Shown: positions 1 to 7,897, counted from the stretch's first letter. The stretch: 64,000 nucleotides of DNA from Streptohalobacillus salinus (GCF_003201605.1 NZ_QJJR01000001.1:124001-188000); one strand, 5' to 3'. The notes: generated by a model not told the origin, from the letters alone. Translations and numbers: made by a program.

Positions 1-1
1 T

Positions 2-82
2 AACATTTTAGGTCAAGCTGCGCAGCTGATGCTTGCCCAAGCGATGCAACAACCCCAAGCAATCTTACGCCTGCTTCAATAA
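2..82 (+). CDS. flagellin, C-terminal end only (partial at window edge)
   Basis: The window opens inside an open frame that reads NILGQAAQLMLAQ then AMQQPQAILRLLQ before TAA. This is the conserved C-terminal D0 helix of bacterial flagellin (family pattern NILSQA..MLAQANQQPQ.vLqLL). That helix packs in the core of the filament and carries the type III export and polymerisation surface. Only 26 residues are visible, so the gene's start, length and promoter lie outside. It shows that the organism carries a flagellar filament gene, which fits the YjfB-type protein about 1.3 kb downstream. An unspliced chance match is unlikely because the whole 26-residue pattern agrees. Confidence 0.85.
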   Translation, partial: NILGQAAQLMLAQAMQQPQAILRLLQ

Positions 83-133
83 AAGAAGCAGTAACCATTG
101 TTTAGGCTACTGCTGGTTGGAAGGGGTTGATAA

Positions 134-253
134 ATGAGCCGTTTGAAGTGTCAATTGCTGTTCCAACCACAATCAACTGCGGACGTTCTGTTGCGCAAAG
201 CTTTCATTGCTTGGCTACCTGAGTCTCAAAAGGCGTCTTTTGTCTCGCTTTAA
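134..253 (+). CDS. possible 39-residue small protein, unknown
   Basis: An ATG-started frame of 39 codons (begins MSRLKCQLLF, ends WLPESQKASFVSL) sits 51 bases after the flagellin stop. It has a good ribosome site GGAAGGGG at 119-126, 7 bases before the ATG. It has no recognisable domain, one cysteine and no membrane segment. It ends inside the last codon of the opposite-strand lipid kinase gene (4-base overlap). It could be a real short gene read through from flagellin or a chance frame; the ribosome site is the only positive evidence. Confidence 0.2.
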   Translation: MSRLKCQLLFQPQSTADVLLRKAFIAWLPESQKASFVSL

Positions 254-1173
254 CCTTCATCTGCGCCAGTGTTTGTATTAAATAGCTGTGCTTTTTCAAC
301 AAAACAAAAGCTTAGATGGTGGGGTAAGACGCTAATCGTGGCTGGGGTGGACCCGTAATCCTCACCATCACAATCAATCGCTTGTTTCGGTGTGGTTTCA
401 ATTGTGATTTTTTTGGCGGTCCGTTTATAGACCCCCTCAAGGGTTTCCGTGTTCCCACTGACTTTTGATTGAACCAGTTCCGTAAAGGATTTAAACGATG
501 CTTCTTTAATGACTAAAACGTCAAAGACCCCGTCAGCATAGTCGGGGGCATTAAAGAAAGCTTGGACACCGCCAGTGTAGCCACTATTGGCAACCATCAC
601 CATCACCGCTTCGTCTTTAATTGTTTCACCATCTAACTGAAGGGTCACTTCAAATACGCTAGGGTTCTGGACGGCTTTTAAGCTATTTAAATAATAACTA
701 AAGCGACCGAAGGTGTCTTTGTCATTGCTTGTTTCGAGTTGTGCTTTGGTTTCAGATATTAAGCCAACGCCAAAGAAGTTAAGGAAAAAGGCATCATTGC
801 ATTTACCGACATCGACGTTGGTAAAGTTGGCTGCTTTTATTTGTTCAATCGCTTTCAGTGGTTTTAGTGGCATATTCAGCGCCCGGGCAAAGTCATTAGC
901 GGTGCCGAGCGGTAAAATCGCTAGCTTGGGTCGCGATTCGAGTGGACTGATTAAATTGATAAGGTAATTAACGGTGCCGTCACCACCGGCAATGATGCAG
1001 TAATCGCTAGCTTTTACTTCATTGACAATGGCTTCATCATCGTGATGCGTAAGGTCAAAGCTTGAAACGTGCTTAAATGTTTCGTTTAATTGATCAACGA
1101 GCTTAGTCTTTATGTTTTTAATCGCGCCATCCCCAGCTTTAGGGTTATATAACAAAACAACTGTATCAATCAT
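250..1173 (-). CDS. diacylglycerol kinase family lipid kinase (DgkB/YegS/BmrU type)
   Basis: A 307-residue soluble kinase of the DAGKc family. The N-terminal half has the strand-loop NPKAG (residues 10-14), the nucleotide loop GGDGTVN (63-69) and PLGTANDFAR (about 87-96). The C-terminal half is the beta-sandwich lipid domain, with a late DCDGE motif. The family phosphorylates diacylglycerol or a related lipid with ATP at the inner membrane face; in Bacillus DgkB this recycles diacylglycerol from lipoteichoic acid synthesis. The longer frame starts 24 codons earlier, but ATG at 1171-1173 has AGAAGGA 7-8 bases upstream and begins directly with the first strand, so I chose it. The exact substrate among DgkB, BmrU and YegS-like proteins cannot be told from sequence. 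Confidence 0.88.
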   Translation of the reverse strand: MIDTVVLLYNPKAGDGAIKNIKTKLVDQLNETFKHVSSFDLTHHDDEAIVNEVKASDYCIIAGGDGTVNYLINLISPLESRPKLAILPLGTANDFARALNMPLKPLKAIEQIKAANFTNVDVGKCNDAFFLNFFGVGLISETKAQLETSNDKDTFGRFSYYLNSLKAVQNPSVFEVTLQLDGETIKDEAVMVMVANSGYTGGVQAFFNAPDYADGVFDVLVIKEASFKSFTELVQSKVSGNTETLEGVYKRTAKKITIETTPKQAIDCDGEDYGSTPATISVLPHHLSFCFVEKAQLFNTNTGADEG

Positions 1174-1276
1174 TGTTTTTCCTTCTTTCGTAAAGTAGTC
1201 TATCATATTATTTCCCATTTGATGGATAAATAAACCTAAGATCAAGTAACTTTGACTAGTCGTCTACCTGATTGTT

Positions 1277-1285
1277 TGTTATAAT
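1277..1285 (+). promoter_or_regulatory. extended -10 promoter element for the yjfB-like gene
   Basis: TGTTATAAT is a perfect extended -10 (TGnTATAAT), about 68 bases before the GTG start of the motility protein. No good -35 hexamer lies 17 bases upstream (TTGACT is at 1252-1257, 22 bases away). A flagellar sigma-D promoter was looked for and not recognised. Confidence 0.4.
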
Positions 1286-1352
1286 CGGTGGAGATACAGT
1301 TACACAGACTAACAACCGTTCACCAGCAATAGAAGAGGTAAAGGAGTGGATT

Positions 1353-1538
1353 GTGATCGATATCGCAAAAATGTCAACCTTGATGTCCCAACAAGCTGTA
1401 AAAAACCAAATGTCACTGCAGCTCATGTCACAAACGATGGACATGGCTCAACAGAACACAGAACAATTGAGTGACATGCTTTCAGATATCCCAATGAGTC
1501 ATCCAGACTTAGGTAATACGGTCGATTTAAAAGCATAA
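1353..1538 (+). CDS. YjfB family putative motility protein
   Basis: A 61-residue protein that fits the YjfB_motility family: a short N-terminal VIDIAKMST, an amphipathic, methionine- and glutamine-rich helix (SQQAVKNQMSLQLMSQTMDM), and the C-terminal signature HPDLGNTVDLKA (family: hP.LG..iDi..). Members are small cytoplasmic proteins of unknown mechanism, sigma-D controlled in Bacillus. The start is GTG 1353, because AAGGAG lies 6 bases upstream and the family begins with this segment; the same frame extends 27 codons further upstream without family similarity. It stands alone, upstream of the Mn riboswitch. The closeness to flagellin supports a motility link, but function is unknown. Confidence 0.75.
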   Translation: MIDIAKMSTLMSQQAVKNQMSLQLMSQTMDMAQQNTEQLSDMLSDIPMSHPDLGNTVDLKA

Positions 1539-1597
1539 CGGTTAACGAAAGCAAAAAGTTCAATTGTAAAGCTTTGATTAATTCGCTATCTTTTATC

Positions 1598-1627
1598 TTG
1601 ACGAAGTATAGCTTTACTGTGTAAGAT
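1598..1627 (+). promoter_or_regulatory. sigma-A promoter of the Mn riboswitch transcript
   Basis: TTGACG (1598-1603), an 18-base spacer and TAAGAT (1622-1627) place the transcription start near 1634, just before the conserved riboswitch core that starts at about 1636. Confidence 0.7.
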
Positions 1628-1634
1628 AAGAATA

Positions 1635-1734
1635 ACTAAAGGGGAGTAGCTCTCGCGATAGTGTCGTCATTACGAGGATTTTAAATCTCCGGCACTACCG
1701 GTAACCAATTGGTTGCTAGCAAGACCTTTACCAA
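1635..1734 (+). ncRNA. yybP-ykoY (Mn2+) riboswitch aptamer
   Basis: The leader carries the conserved yybP-ykoY elements in order: AAAGGGGAGTAGC at 1638-1650, an internal arm with CGTCATTACGAGG, a GCCGG-like turn (CCGGCACTACCGG), the ACCAATTGGTT arm, and the near-invariant TGCTAGCAAGACC at 1714-1726. This class binds Mn2+ between two docked loops and turns on genes for Mn export. Here the aptamer's 3' strand (AAGACCTTTACC) is also the 5' arm of a terminator, so the family's on-switch logic applies: bound Mn2+ should free the P-type ATPase from termination. Confidence 0.88.
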
Positions 1735-1777
1735 TAATACGCCATCGGTATGGCTGTTGTTGGTAAGGGTCTTTTTC
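1721..1777 (+). terminator. riboswitch-controlled intrinsic terminator
   Basis: AAGACCTTTACCAA (1721-1734) pairs with TTGGTAAGGGTCTT (1760-1773; one G-U pair), followed by CTTTTTCTT. The 5' arm is shared with the last aptamer helix, so the two structures exclude each other. Confidence 0.85.
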
Positions 1778-1870
1778 TTATGGTTTACCGCTAAGAAAAC
1801 GGACAGATACTTACCACCAACACCTAGTGAGCGTTTCGGATGGTGCAACTAACGAAGGAGATGATCAGGT

Positions 1871-4507
1871 TTGGCCTATTATCAAGAAGAAAAAGAAACT
1901 GTTTTAAAAACACTTAACGCAACGGAACAGGGCTTAAGTGAACAAGAGGTCGTTAATCGTCATGAAACATACGGCTATAACGAGATTGAAGAAGGTAAGC
2001 GAAAATCAACACTTGCCCTCTTTTTAGAATCATTTAAAGATGCGATGGTCATCGTCTTATTGATTGCTGCCACGGTCCAACTTATTCTCGGTGAATATGT
2101 GGAGACCATCGTTATCGTCATTGTTTTAATTATGAATGCGATTATTAGTGTCGTGCAAACGAAAAAAGCAGAAAGCTCGCTTGATGCCCTGCGGGAAATG
2201 TCAGCACCCGTTGCCAAGGTGTTACGCGGGGGAGACAAGCAAAACATTCCGGCCCGTGAGTTGGTCCCGGGGGACATTGTTTATTTAGAAGCTGGTGACT
2301 ATATTCCGGCTGATGGGCGTTTACTTGAGAGTGGTTCTTTACAGGTTAATGAGGGGATGTTAACCGGGGAGTCAACGGTTGTTGATAAAATCATTGAACC
2401 GATTGAAGATGACGTGGCCTTAGGTGACCGAATTAACTTGGTCTTTAGTAGTTCCCTCGTGACCAACGGGCGCGGTACCTTTGTCGTCACAGATATCGGT
2501 AAAACAACGGAAATCGGTAAGATTGCCGATATGATTAACACGGCTGAACAAAAACAAACGCCGCTACAGCGTAAATTAGATGTCTTTAGCCGTCGTTTAG
2601 GGTTTTGGATACTTATTCTTTCGGCGTTGATTTTCGGCTTGCAAGCAGCCCGGATTTGGCTTGGTGATGGTCCGGTCGATGTCACCACCGAATTATTAGA
2701 AGCCCTCATGTTTGCGGTTGCGGTCGCAGTTGCGGCGATTCCAGAAGCGCTCCAATCGATTGTGACGATTGTTTTATCCGTCGGTACCAACAAGATGGCG
2801 AAACAACATGCGATTATTCGTAAGTTACCAGCGGTCGAAACGCTCGGTTCAACTAGTGTCATTTGTACCGATAAAACCGGAACATTAACACAAAACAAAA
2901 TGACAATTACCGATCACCATACCTTTAATAATGAAAAGCATGACACCTACGGTGCCATGTCAGAGGCAGAGCAGTTCCTCGTTGATGTTGCGGTATTGTG
3001 TAACGACAGTTACATTGATGCAAAGGGACATGAAATCGGTGACCCGACGGAAGTGGCACTAATTAATTTTGCTAATAAGCTGGGGGAGGATTACCTTACC
3101 ATTCGTGCACGTCACCAACGTTTCGATGAAGTTCCCTTTGATTCAGACCGTAAACTCATGTCAACGTTAAATGACTATAATGGGGCGACATACCTGATGA
3201 TCAAAGGTGGACCCGACGTGATGTTTGAACGAGCAGGGTATATCTTTAAAGAGGGGCAAGAAATTGCCTTAACTGATGCATTAAAACAAGAACTCATTGA
3301 TCAAAATGAGGCGTATTCACGACAATCATTACGTGTCCTAGCGTTTGGTTATAAAAAGTTAGCGGACGATAAACGCACCATTGATTTTGAGGATGAACAT
3401 GACTTTGTCTTAGTCGGATTGCAAGCGATGATGGACCCACCACGTGAAGCTGTCTATGGTGCGATTGAAAGCACGAAACATGCCGGCATTAAAACGGTCA
3501 TGATAACGGGTGACCATAAAACAACCGCTGAAGCGATTGGTCGGGATATCGGATTGATGGGGGATGATGATTTTGCTGTGACGGGTCAAGAATTGGACCA
3601 AATGTCAGAGGCAGAACTGGATGAGAAATTAGCACATATTTCTGTCTATGCCCGCGTTTCACCAGAAAACAAGATTCGTATTGTTAAAGCATGGCAACGA
3701 AAAGATCAAATTTCAGCGATGACGGGTGATGGTGTCAATGACGCACCGGCACTTAAACAAGCTGATATTGGGATCGCGATGGGTAGTGGTACCGATGTCA
3801 GTAAAGATGCCGCTGCCATGATCTTAACCGATGACAACTTCGTCTCGATTGTTCAAGCTGTTGAAGTTGGTCGGACCGTTTTTGATAACATTAAAAAAGC
3901 GATTGCCTACTTATTCAGTGGGAACTTAGGGGCAATCATTGCGATTTTATTCGCGGTCATTGCGGGGCTACCGAATCCATTTACAGCGCTGCAGTTATTG
4001 TTCATTAACTTAGTGAACGATTCCTTACCAGCCATTGCGCTCGGTATGGAAGACCCGGAACCAGATGTGATGAACCGTAAGCCACGTTCGATTGATGAGG
4101 GGATTTTTGCGGGCGATACGTTACGCTCAGTGATTACCCGGGGATCATTTATCGGAATTGCCGTTATTATTTCACACTTAATTGGGCTGAATACATCGCC
4201 TGAAATTGGGGTAGCAATGGCCTTTACGACCTTGATTCTGTCACGGACCTTACAAACCTTTGCTGCACGTTCGAATCAACAAACCATTTTTGGTGTCGGT
4301 TTGTTTACGAATAAATATGTATTGGGTGCCGTAACCTTGTGCTTCGGTTTATACTTGTTGACAATCTTGCCATTCTTACGTTCGATCTTCGCCATTCCAG
4401 CAGCGTTTGGTGTCAATGAATGGTTGATTTCTGCCGGCCTTGCCGTTGCAGCCGTCTTGATGATGGAAATTGTTAAAGTGATCTATCAAAAAGTTTTTAA
4501 TAAGTAA
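1871..4507 (+). CDS. P-type cation-exporting ATPase (type IIA, probable Mn2+/Ca2+ export)
   Basis: An 878-residue P-type ATPase. It has an N-terminal cation ATPase domain, TGES (165-168) in the actuator domain, TM4 motif PEALQ (291-295), phosphorylated Asp334 in DKTGTLT, the hinge TGDGVNDAPALKQADIGIAMG, and about ten membrane segments. TM4 reads PEAL rather than the PEGLP of classical Ca2+ pumps, as in the streptococcal CaxP/MgtA and lactococcal YoaB type exporters. Those are controlled by yybP-ykoY riboswitches and remove Mn2+ (and Ca2+). The adjoining riboswitch therefore makes Mn2+ export the best assignment. The start is TTG 1871 with AAGGAG 10 bases upstream; ATG 1861 is out of frame. 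It is monocistronic, closed by a terminator at 4541. Confidence 0.92.
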   Translation: MAYYQEEKETVLKTLNATEQGLSEQEVVNRHETYGYNEIEEGKRKSTLALFLESFKDAMVIVLLIAATVQLILGEYVETIVIVIVLIMNAIISVVQTKKAESSLDALREMSAPVAKVLRGGDKQNIPARELVPGDIVYLEAGDYIPADGRLLESGSLQVNEGMLTGESTVVDKIIEPIEDDVALGDRINLVFSSSLVTNGRGTFVVTDIGKTTEIGKIADMINTAEQKQTPLQRKLDVFSRRLGFWILILSALIFGLQAARIWLGDGPVDVTTELLEALMFAVAVAVAAIPEALQSIVTIVLSVGTNKMAKQHAIIRKLPAVETLGSTSVICTDKTGTLTQNKMTITDHHTFNNEKHDTYGAMSEAEQFLVDVAVLCNDSYIDAKGHEIGDPTEVALINFANKLGEDYLTIRARHQRFDEVPFDSDRKLMSTLNDYNGATYLMIKGGPDVMFERAGYIFKEGQEIALTDALKQELIDQNEAYSRQSLRVLAFGYKKLADDKRTIDFEDEHDFVLVGLQAMMDPPREAVYGAIESTKHAGIKTVMITGDHKTTAEAIGRDIGLMGDDDFAVTGQELDQMSEAELDEKLAHISVYARVSPENKIRIVKAWQRKDQISAMTGDGVNDAPALKQADIGIAMGSGTDVSKDAAAMILTDDNFVSIVQAVEVGRTVFDNIKKAIAYLFSGNLGAIIAILFAVIAGLPNPFTALQLLFINLVNDSLPAIALGMEDPEPDVMNRKPRSIDEGIFAGDTLRSVITRGSFIGIAVIISHLIGLNTSPEIGVAMAFTTLILSRTLQTFAARSNQQTIFGVGLFTNKYVLGAVTLCFGLYLLTILPFLRSIFAIPAAFGVNEWLISAGLAVAAVLMMEIVKVIYQKVFNK

Positions 4508-4540
4508 GTAAGAGAAACAATCATAGCCCTTACCACTAAG

Positions 4541-4570
4541 AAAAAGTCACCGCAATCTGGTGACTTTTTC
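4541..4570 (+). terminator. intrinsic terminator after the P-type ATPase
   Basis: AAAAAGTCACC, a 7-base loop, GGTGACTTTTT: an 11-bp stem ending in a T-run, 33 bases after the stop codon. Confidence 0.85.
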
Positions 4571-4725
4571 ATCTATACATGGCAATTCTTTCTTGTCAAA
4601 CCGTCAAGTCAGATGTAAACTTATCATCAAAGGCTATGTATTGTTTAGCTATCTTTCTAATTGTGACGAACGCTATGGTAAGCATAAGTAGTTAATCGAA
4701 ATTAAATAGAGAATAGGTGATAAAA

Positions 4726-6381
4726 ATGTCACTTCCTAGTCAGCAAATCATTGATGCAATGCGTGACATGGTATTTGTTATGCGTGTAGAACAAAATCCG
4801 TATCGCTTTTATTATGAGCTGTTTAATCAAGTGGCAAAGGATGTCTTAGGGTTTACGACGGCGACACTGAATCAGGAAATTGAGGATGTAAATCCAGTGA
4901 CAAAAGCGACCGTTCTAAAAAATCAATACATGGAAGTTGTGCGTAAACAACAAGCGAGTGCTTATCAAGATGATTATTTCGTTTCTTCTGGTCAAAAAGT
5001 ATCGGAATCCGTCCTTACACCAATCATAACGGACGGGATCGTCACGCATATTGTTGCGGTTGTAAGAGATATTACTGCAGTTAAATATGCGCATGAACAA
5101 ACGTTGATCAGTAAAAAACGGTTAGAACTCAGTCGTCAGCGTTATAAATCGCTGTTCGATAACAACACGGCGCCAATTGGTTATCTTAATTTATCAGGTG
5201 AATTAGTCAAAATGAATCAAGCGCTAACAACGTTAGCGGAAACCATCGAAGGTGAGGATTTCAGTCGAAATCTCTTTGAACTATTGGACGGCGATAGCCT
5301 TGCTGAAGTGCGGGAATCCTTCTATCAGACCTCACAAGGAAAGCACTGTTCAGTTGAAACAGATGTACACACAAAAGCGGATCATCCGATGCATTTAGAA
5401 ATTCGGTTTATTCCGATGCGCCTTGATTATCATGTCCATGGGATTTATGTGATCATCCGCGATCTAACAACTGAATACTTTGCCAAGTCTGCGCTGCTTG
5501 AGAGTGAAAAACGGTTTCGCTTAATTGCTGAACATTCATCCGATTTAATCCAAGTTCTTGATCAAAAGCAACACTTTTCTTATCTCTCGCCTTCCCATAC
5601 GCAAAGGCTCCATTATCATTTGGATGAGCTATACCAAAAGACCTTTTGTGACATCACAAGTGCGGCGTTTAAGGCGGCGGTTCAGGAAGTGTTAACAGCG
5701 ATTTCTGATACCCCGAGCGCTGTCAAAAAAGAAATCCAATTGGTCGATGCACTCGGTGAGGCACGGTGGTTTGAATGCCAATTTGAATCGGTATTTGATG
5801 TCGGTGTATACGTGCATACGATCGTCGTTGCGCGAGACATTGAGGAGCGAAAAGCCTATGAGGCTGAACTCACCCAGTTAGCCTATCAAGACCCTCTTAC
5901 TGGCTTAGCAAACAGACGTCTTTTCAATAACCGGCTTGAGCAAATCGTCACCCAATTCAGACGGGAGCAAACGTCGTTTGCGGTAATGATGCTCGACATT
6001 GATAATTTTAAAACCATCAACGATCAATACGGTCATGAAGTGGGTGATGCGGTAATAGTCGAAATTGCGCGGCGATTGCAACATGTATTAAGAGACGTTG
6101 ATACTGTCGCAAGACTGGGTGGTGACGAGTTTATTATTTTATTACCTGCGCTGGCCACGGAAGCTGGCGTCTATCGTGTAATTGAACGGTTAGAACAGGC
6201 CTTACAGGCAACGTATCGCATGGATGATCATGATTTATCAGTCGGTGTAAGCATTGGTGTTGTTATGCCAACAGCAGAAACGTGTAATGTGAAACGGATT
6301 TTAAATCAAGCCGATCGCGCCTTATACGAAGCAAAACGTACCGGGAAAAACAAAACCATCTTTCATGCCTATGATGACTAA
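4726..6381 (+). CDS. PAS-PAS-PAS-GGDEF diguanylate cyclase
   Basis: A 551-residue cytoplasmic protein without membrane segments. Three PAS-like sensor regions (about 5-115, 135-250 and 262-378), the last two followed by PAC-type ends such as RDLTTEY and ARDIEER, precede a GGDEF domain that starts at ELTQLAYQDPLTGLANRR. The active site GGDEF (465-469) is intact. The product-inhibition site RxxD (456-459) is present, so it should make cyclic di-GMP from GTP and be feedback-inhibited. No EAL or HD-GYP domain is attached. ATG 4726 is preferred over GTG 4717 because AGGTGA ends 5 bases before the ATG. Its ligand is unknown; in a flagellated cell a motility/attachment switch is the natural inference. 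Confidence 0.9.
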   Translation: MSLPSQQIIDAMRDMVFVMRVEQNPYRFYYELFNQVAKDVLGFTTATLNQEIEDVNPVTKATVLKNQYMEVVRKQQASAYQDDYFVSSGQKVSESVLTPIITDGIVTHIVAVVRDITAVKYAHEQTLISKKRLELSRQRYKSLFDNNTAPIGYLNLSGELVKMNQALTTLAETIEGEDFSRNLFELLDGDSLAEVRESFYQTSQGKHCSVETDVHTKADHPMHLEIRFIPMRLDYHVHGIYVIIRDLTTEYFAKSALLESEKRFRLIAEHSSDLIQVLDQKQHFSYLSPSHTQRLHYHLDELYQKTFCDITSAAFKAAVQEVLTAISDTPSAVKKEIQLVDALGEARWFECQFESVFDVGVYVHTIVVARDIEERKAYEAELTQLAYQDPLTGLANRRLFNNRLEQIVTQFRREQTSFAVMMLDIDNFKTINDQYGHEVGDAVIVEIARRLQHVLRDVDTVARLGGDEFIILLPALATEAGVYRVIERLEQALQATYRMDDHDLSVGVSIGVVMPTAETCNVKRILNQADRALYEAKRTGKNKTIFHAYDD

Positions 6382-6403
6382 ACCTAAATCGAAATCATTA
6401 TTA

Positions 6404-6432
6404 TTTACAAAGCAGGCACTGTATTGTATAAT
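6404..6432 (+). promoter_or_regulatory. sigma-A promoter of the S14 gene
   Basis: TTTACA (6404-6409), a 17-base spacer and a perfect TATAAT (6427-6432). The 5' part TTTACAAAGC is shared with the promoter of the zinc-binding lipoprotein at 25075. Confidence 0.8.
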
Positions 6433-6435
6433 GAT

Positions 6436-6456
6436 AAAGTAGAATGATTACGATTT
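6436..6456 (+). promoter_or_regulatory. Zur-box-like operator upstream of rpsN
   Basis: Compared with the Bacillus Zur consensus AAATCGTAAT-N-ATTACGATTT, the right half ATTACGATTT matches 10 of 10, while the left half AAAGTAGAAT matches 6 of 10. It begins 4 bases after the -10 element and so covers the transcription start, a position suited to repression. The zinc-independent nature of the downstream S14 supports Zur control. Confidence 0.65.
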
Positions 6457-6470
6457 AAGGAGAGGTTCAT

Positions 6471-6740
6471 ATGGCTAAAAAAGCAATGATTGCTAGACAA
6501 AAGAAACGTGAACAGATGGTTGAACGGTACCGGGAAACACGCGAAGCGTTAAGCGCAAGTGGTGATTATCAAGCACTTAATCGGTTACCACGGAATAGTT
6601 CACCGACGCGATTAACAAACCGTTGTCGGGTTAATGGACGACCACGTGCATACATGCGTAAGTTTGGCATGTCCCGCATCGCTTTTCGCGATTTGGCATT
6701 AAAAGGACAAATTCCCGGTGTGACAAAAGCAAGTTGGTAG
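6471..6740 (+). CDS. rpsN: 30S ribosomal protein S14, zinc-independent (C-minus) form
   Basis: An 89-residue S14 with the family signature [29 protein letters not shown] cut by no gap (conserved residues near 51-79) and C-terminal PGVTKASW. Only one cysteine (Cys52) is present, so the four-Cys zinc ribbon of the 61-residue C-plus S14 is missing. In Bacillus this paralogue (YhzA/RpsN2) replaces the zinc form during zinc limitation and is Zur-repressed. It is transcribed alone from its own promoter, outside any ribosomal operon. The start is ATG 6471 with AAGGAGAGG at 6457-6465. The C-plus copy should lie elsewhere in the genome. Confidence 0.95.
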   Translation: MAKKAMIARQKKREQMVERYRETREALSASGDYQALNRLPRNSSPTRLTNRCRVNGRPRAYMRKFGMSRIAFRDLALKGQIPGVTKASW

Positions 6741-6786
6741 AGGTAGGCGGTTGACCACTGGTCAGTCTAGCCTACCTTCTTTTTTT
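6741..6786 (+). terminator. intrinsic terminator after rpsN
   Basis: AGGTAGGC (6741-6748) pairs with GCCTACCT (6770-6777), followed by TCTTTTTTTT. The loop contains a further GACCACTGGTC pairing. Confidence 0.85.
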
Positions 6787-6916
6787 AGCTGTTTGTAACG
6801 GACCTTTTTGGTGCTGAGTTTTTTGTGTGGGTTTAATTTATTTCATTTTCGCTTTGTTTACGTTTTGTTAAATAATCATGCAACCAAACAGTCGCTGAGT
6901 TATTGAAAAAAATAAC

Positions 6917-6966
6917 TTAACGCTAACGCCATGTTGTGGCATAATGGAAAATAGTGAGCGTTTTCA
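6917..6966 (+). promoter_or_regulatory. promoter of the SGNH hydrolase gene with a cre-like site
   Basis: TTAACG (6917-6922), 17 bases and an extended TGGCATAAT (-10 at 6940-6945). At 6953-6966, over the expected start of transcription, AGTGAGCGTTTTCA matches the catabolite-response pattern TGNAANCGNWWNCA except for two positions, so CcpA repression is possible. Confidence 0.55.
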
Positions 6967-6992
6967 ATTCAATCAGACGGGAGATAAGTTTT

Positions 6993-7613
6993 ATGACACA
7001 ACAACGGTTAGTTTTTATTGGAGATAGTATTACAGAATGGGGACGGTTTGAAGACCCGCTTGACTTAGGGGATAATTATGTGCGGATCATTCGTGATCTT
7101 TTGGCAATTGAGTCACCAGAAATGTTTCCTGAAATAATCAATAAAGGAATTGGTGGTAATCGAATTAGTGATTTAGCTGAACGTTGGCAAGAAGACGTCA
7201 TTGCTCTAAATCCTGATTGGTTATCGATTTCAATTGGAATTAACGATGTTTGGCGTCAACTGGATAATCCCGATATGGAACAGATCTACCCAGATCAATT
7301 TGAACGGATCTATGACCAGTTATTGAAAGAAGTTAAAAATCAAACAGATGCGACGATTATTTTGATGGAACCGACGATTATTGAAGAAGAAATTCATTCA
7401 AGAGGCAATGAACTATTAAAAGCTTATTTGGAAGCAACCCACCGCTTAGCGGAAAAATATGCATGCATCCTTGTACCAACCCACAAAGCCTTTTTAGATG
7501 TGTTGGCAACCGGTCTTGATGTTCCGCTAACGATTGATGGCGTCCATATGTCAAGCACAGGCAATCAGCTGATGGCAAAGACCTGGTTAGAAACGGTCAC
7601 CTTATTTAAGTAA
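6993..7613 (+). CDS. SGNH/GDSL-type hydrolase (lipase/acylhydrolase family)
   Basis: A 206-residue cytoplasmic protein of the SGNH hydrolase fold. Block I is FIGDSITEWGR with nucleophile Ser12, block II has KGIGGNR (Gly54/55, Asn56), block III has IGINDVW (Asn84), and block V has DGVHMSSTGN with Asp182 and His185. All catalytic and oxyanion-hole residues are present. There is no signal peptide, so it should act on a small intracellular ester or acetylated sugar rather than on lipid outside the cell; the substrate is not identifiable. ATG 6993 was chosen because GGGAG lies 9 bases upstream; the frame runs further back to GTG 6954 but that would overlap the promoter. It is monocistronic. Confidence 0.88.
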   Translation: MTQQRLVFIGDSITEWGRFEDPLDLGDNYVRIIRDLLAIESPEMFPEIINKGIGGNRISDLAERWQEDVIALNPDWLSISIGINDVWRQLDNPDMEQIYPDQFERIYDQLLKEVKNQTDATIILMEPTIIEEEIHSRGNELLKAYLEATHRLAEKYACILVPTHKAFLDVLATGLDVPLTIDGVHMSSTGNQLMAKTWLETVTLFK

Positions 7614-7697
7614 AACAGGCAACATCCGTCTATGCTAAAGGGAAAACAGATTATCTGGTCTTTGCGGAGGACGGTCAGGATATAATGAACGACAAAA

Positions 7698-7730
7698 AGC
7701 ACGCAGGCATAATCTGCCCGCGTGCTCTTT
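7698..7730. terminator. bidirectional terminator
   Basis: AGCACGCAGGC and GCCCGCGTGCT form an 11-base stem with one A-C mismatch, flanked by AAAAA on the left and TCTTT on the right. On the minus strand it has the better T-run, serving the small membrane protein gene; on the plus strand it can serve the SGNH hydrolase. Confidence 0.75.
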
Positions 7731-7753
7731 AAATCGTTTTTGAAGCCAGTTGG

Positions 7754-7897
7754 TTATCGTTTTCTACCTGTGATCATATTGTAGATAAATACAATTAATG
7801 CAATCACAAGTAAAATATGGACTAAGCCGCCTGCAATTTCAAAGATAAAGCCAAGTAACCATAATAATAATAGAATACCAATTATTGTCCAAAGCAT
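7754..7897 (-). CDS. lmo0937 family small membrane protein
   Basis: A 47-residue protein starting MLWTIIGILLLLWLLGF, with a central FEIAGGLVHILLVIALIVFIYN and a basic end TGRKR. This matches the lmo0937 family of very short two-helix membrane proteins (pattern W.i...l...WllGf......g..iHilLviaii.ii...l.gr). In Listeria the namesake belongs to the sigma-B stress group; the function is unknown. The start ATG 7895-7897 has AAGGAGTGA about 7 bases upstream. The sigma-B-like promoter found 53 bases upstream agrees with a general stress role. The hydrophobic ends and family pattern make this a confident gene despite its length. Confidence 0.85.
   Translation of the reverse strand: MLWTIIGILLLLWLLGFIFEIAGGLVHILLVIALIVFIYNMITGRKR

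Noticed and set aside
1845-1860. A 16-base exact repeat, GCAACTAACGAAGGAG, before the P-type ATPase start and again at 44843-44858 before cggR
   Set aside because: Part of it is the ribosome binding site, and one shared 16-mer is roughly what chance gives in 64 kb. No mobile repeat structure surrounds either copy.
1861-1863. ATG as start of the P-type ATPase
   Set aside because: It is out of frame with the ATPase; the TTG at 1871 is in frame and starts the family sequence.
2299-2898. 199-codon reverse frame inside the ATPase gene
   Set aside because: No ribosome site or family pattern; it mirrors the codon bias of the gene on the other strand. The same holds for the reverse frames at 15130-15519 and 49966-50370.
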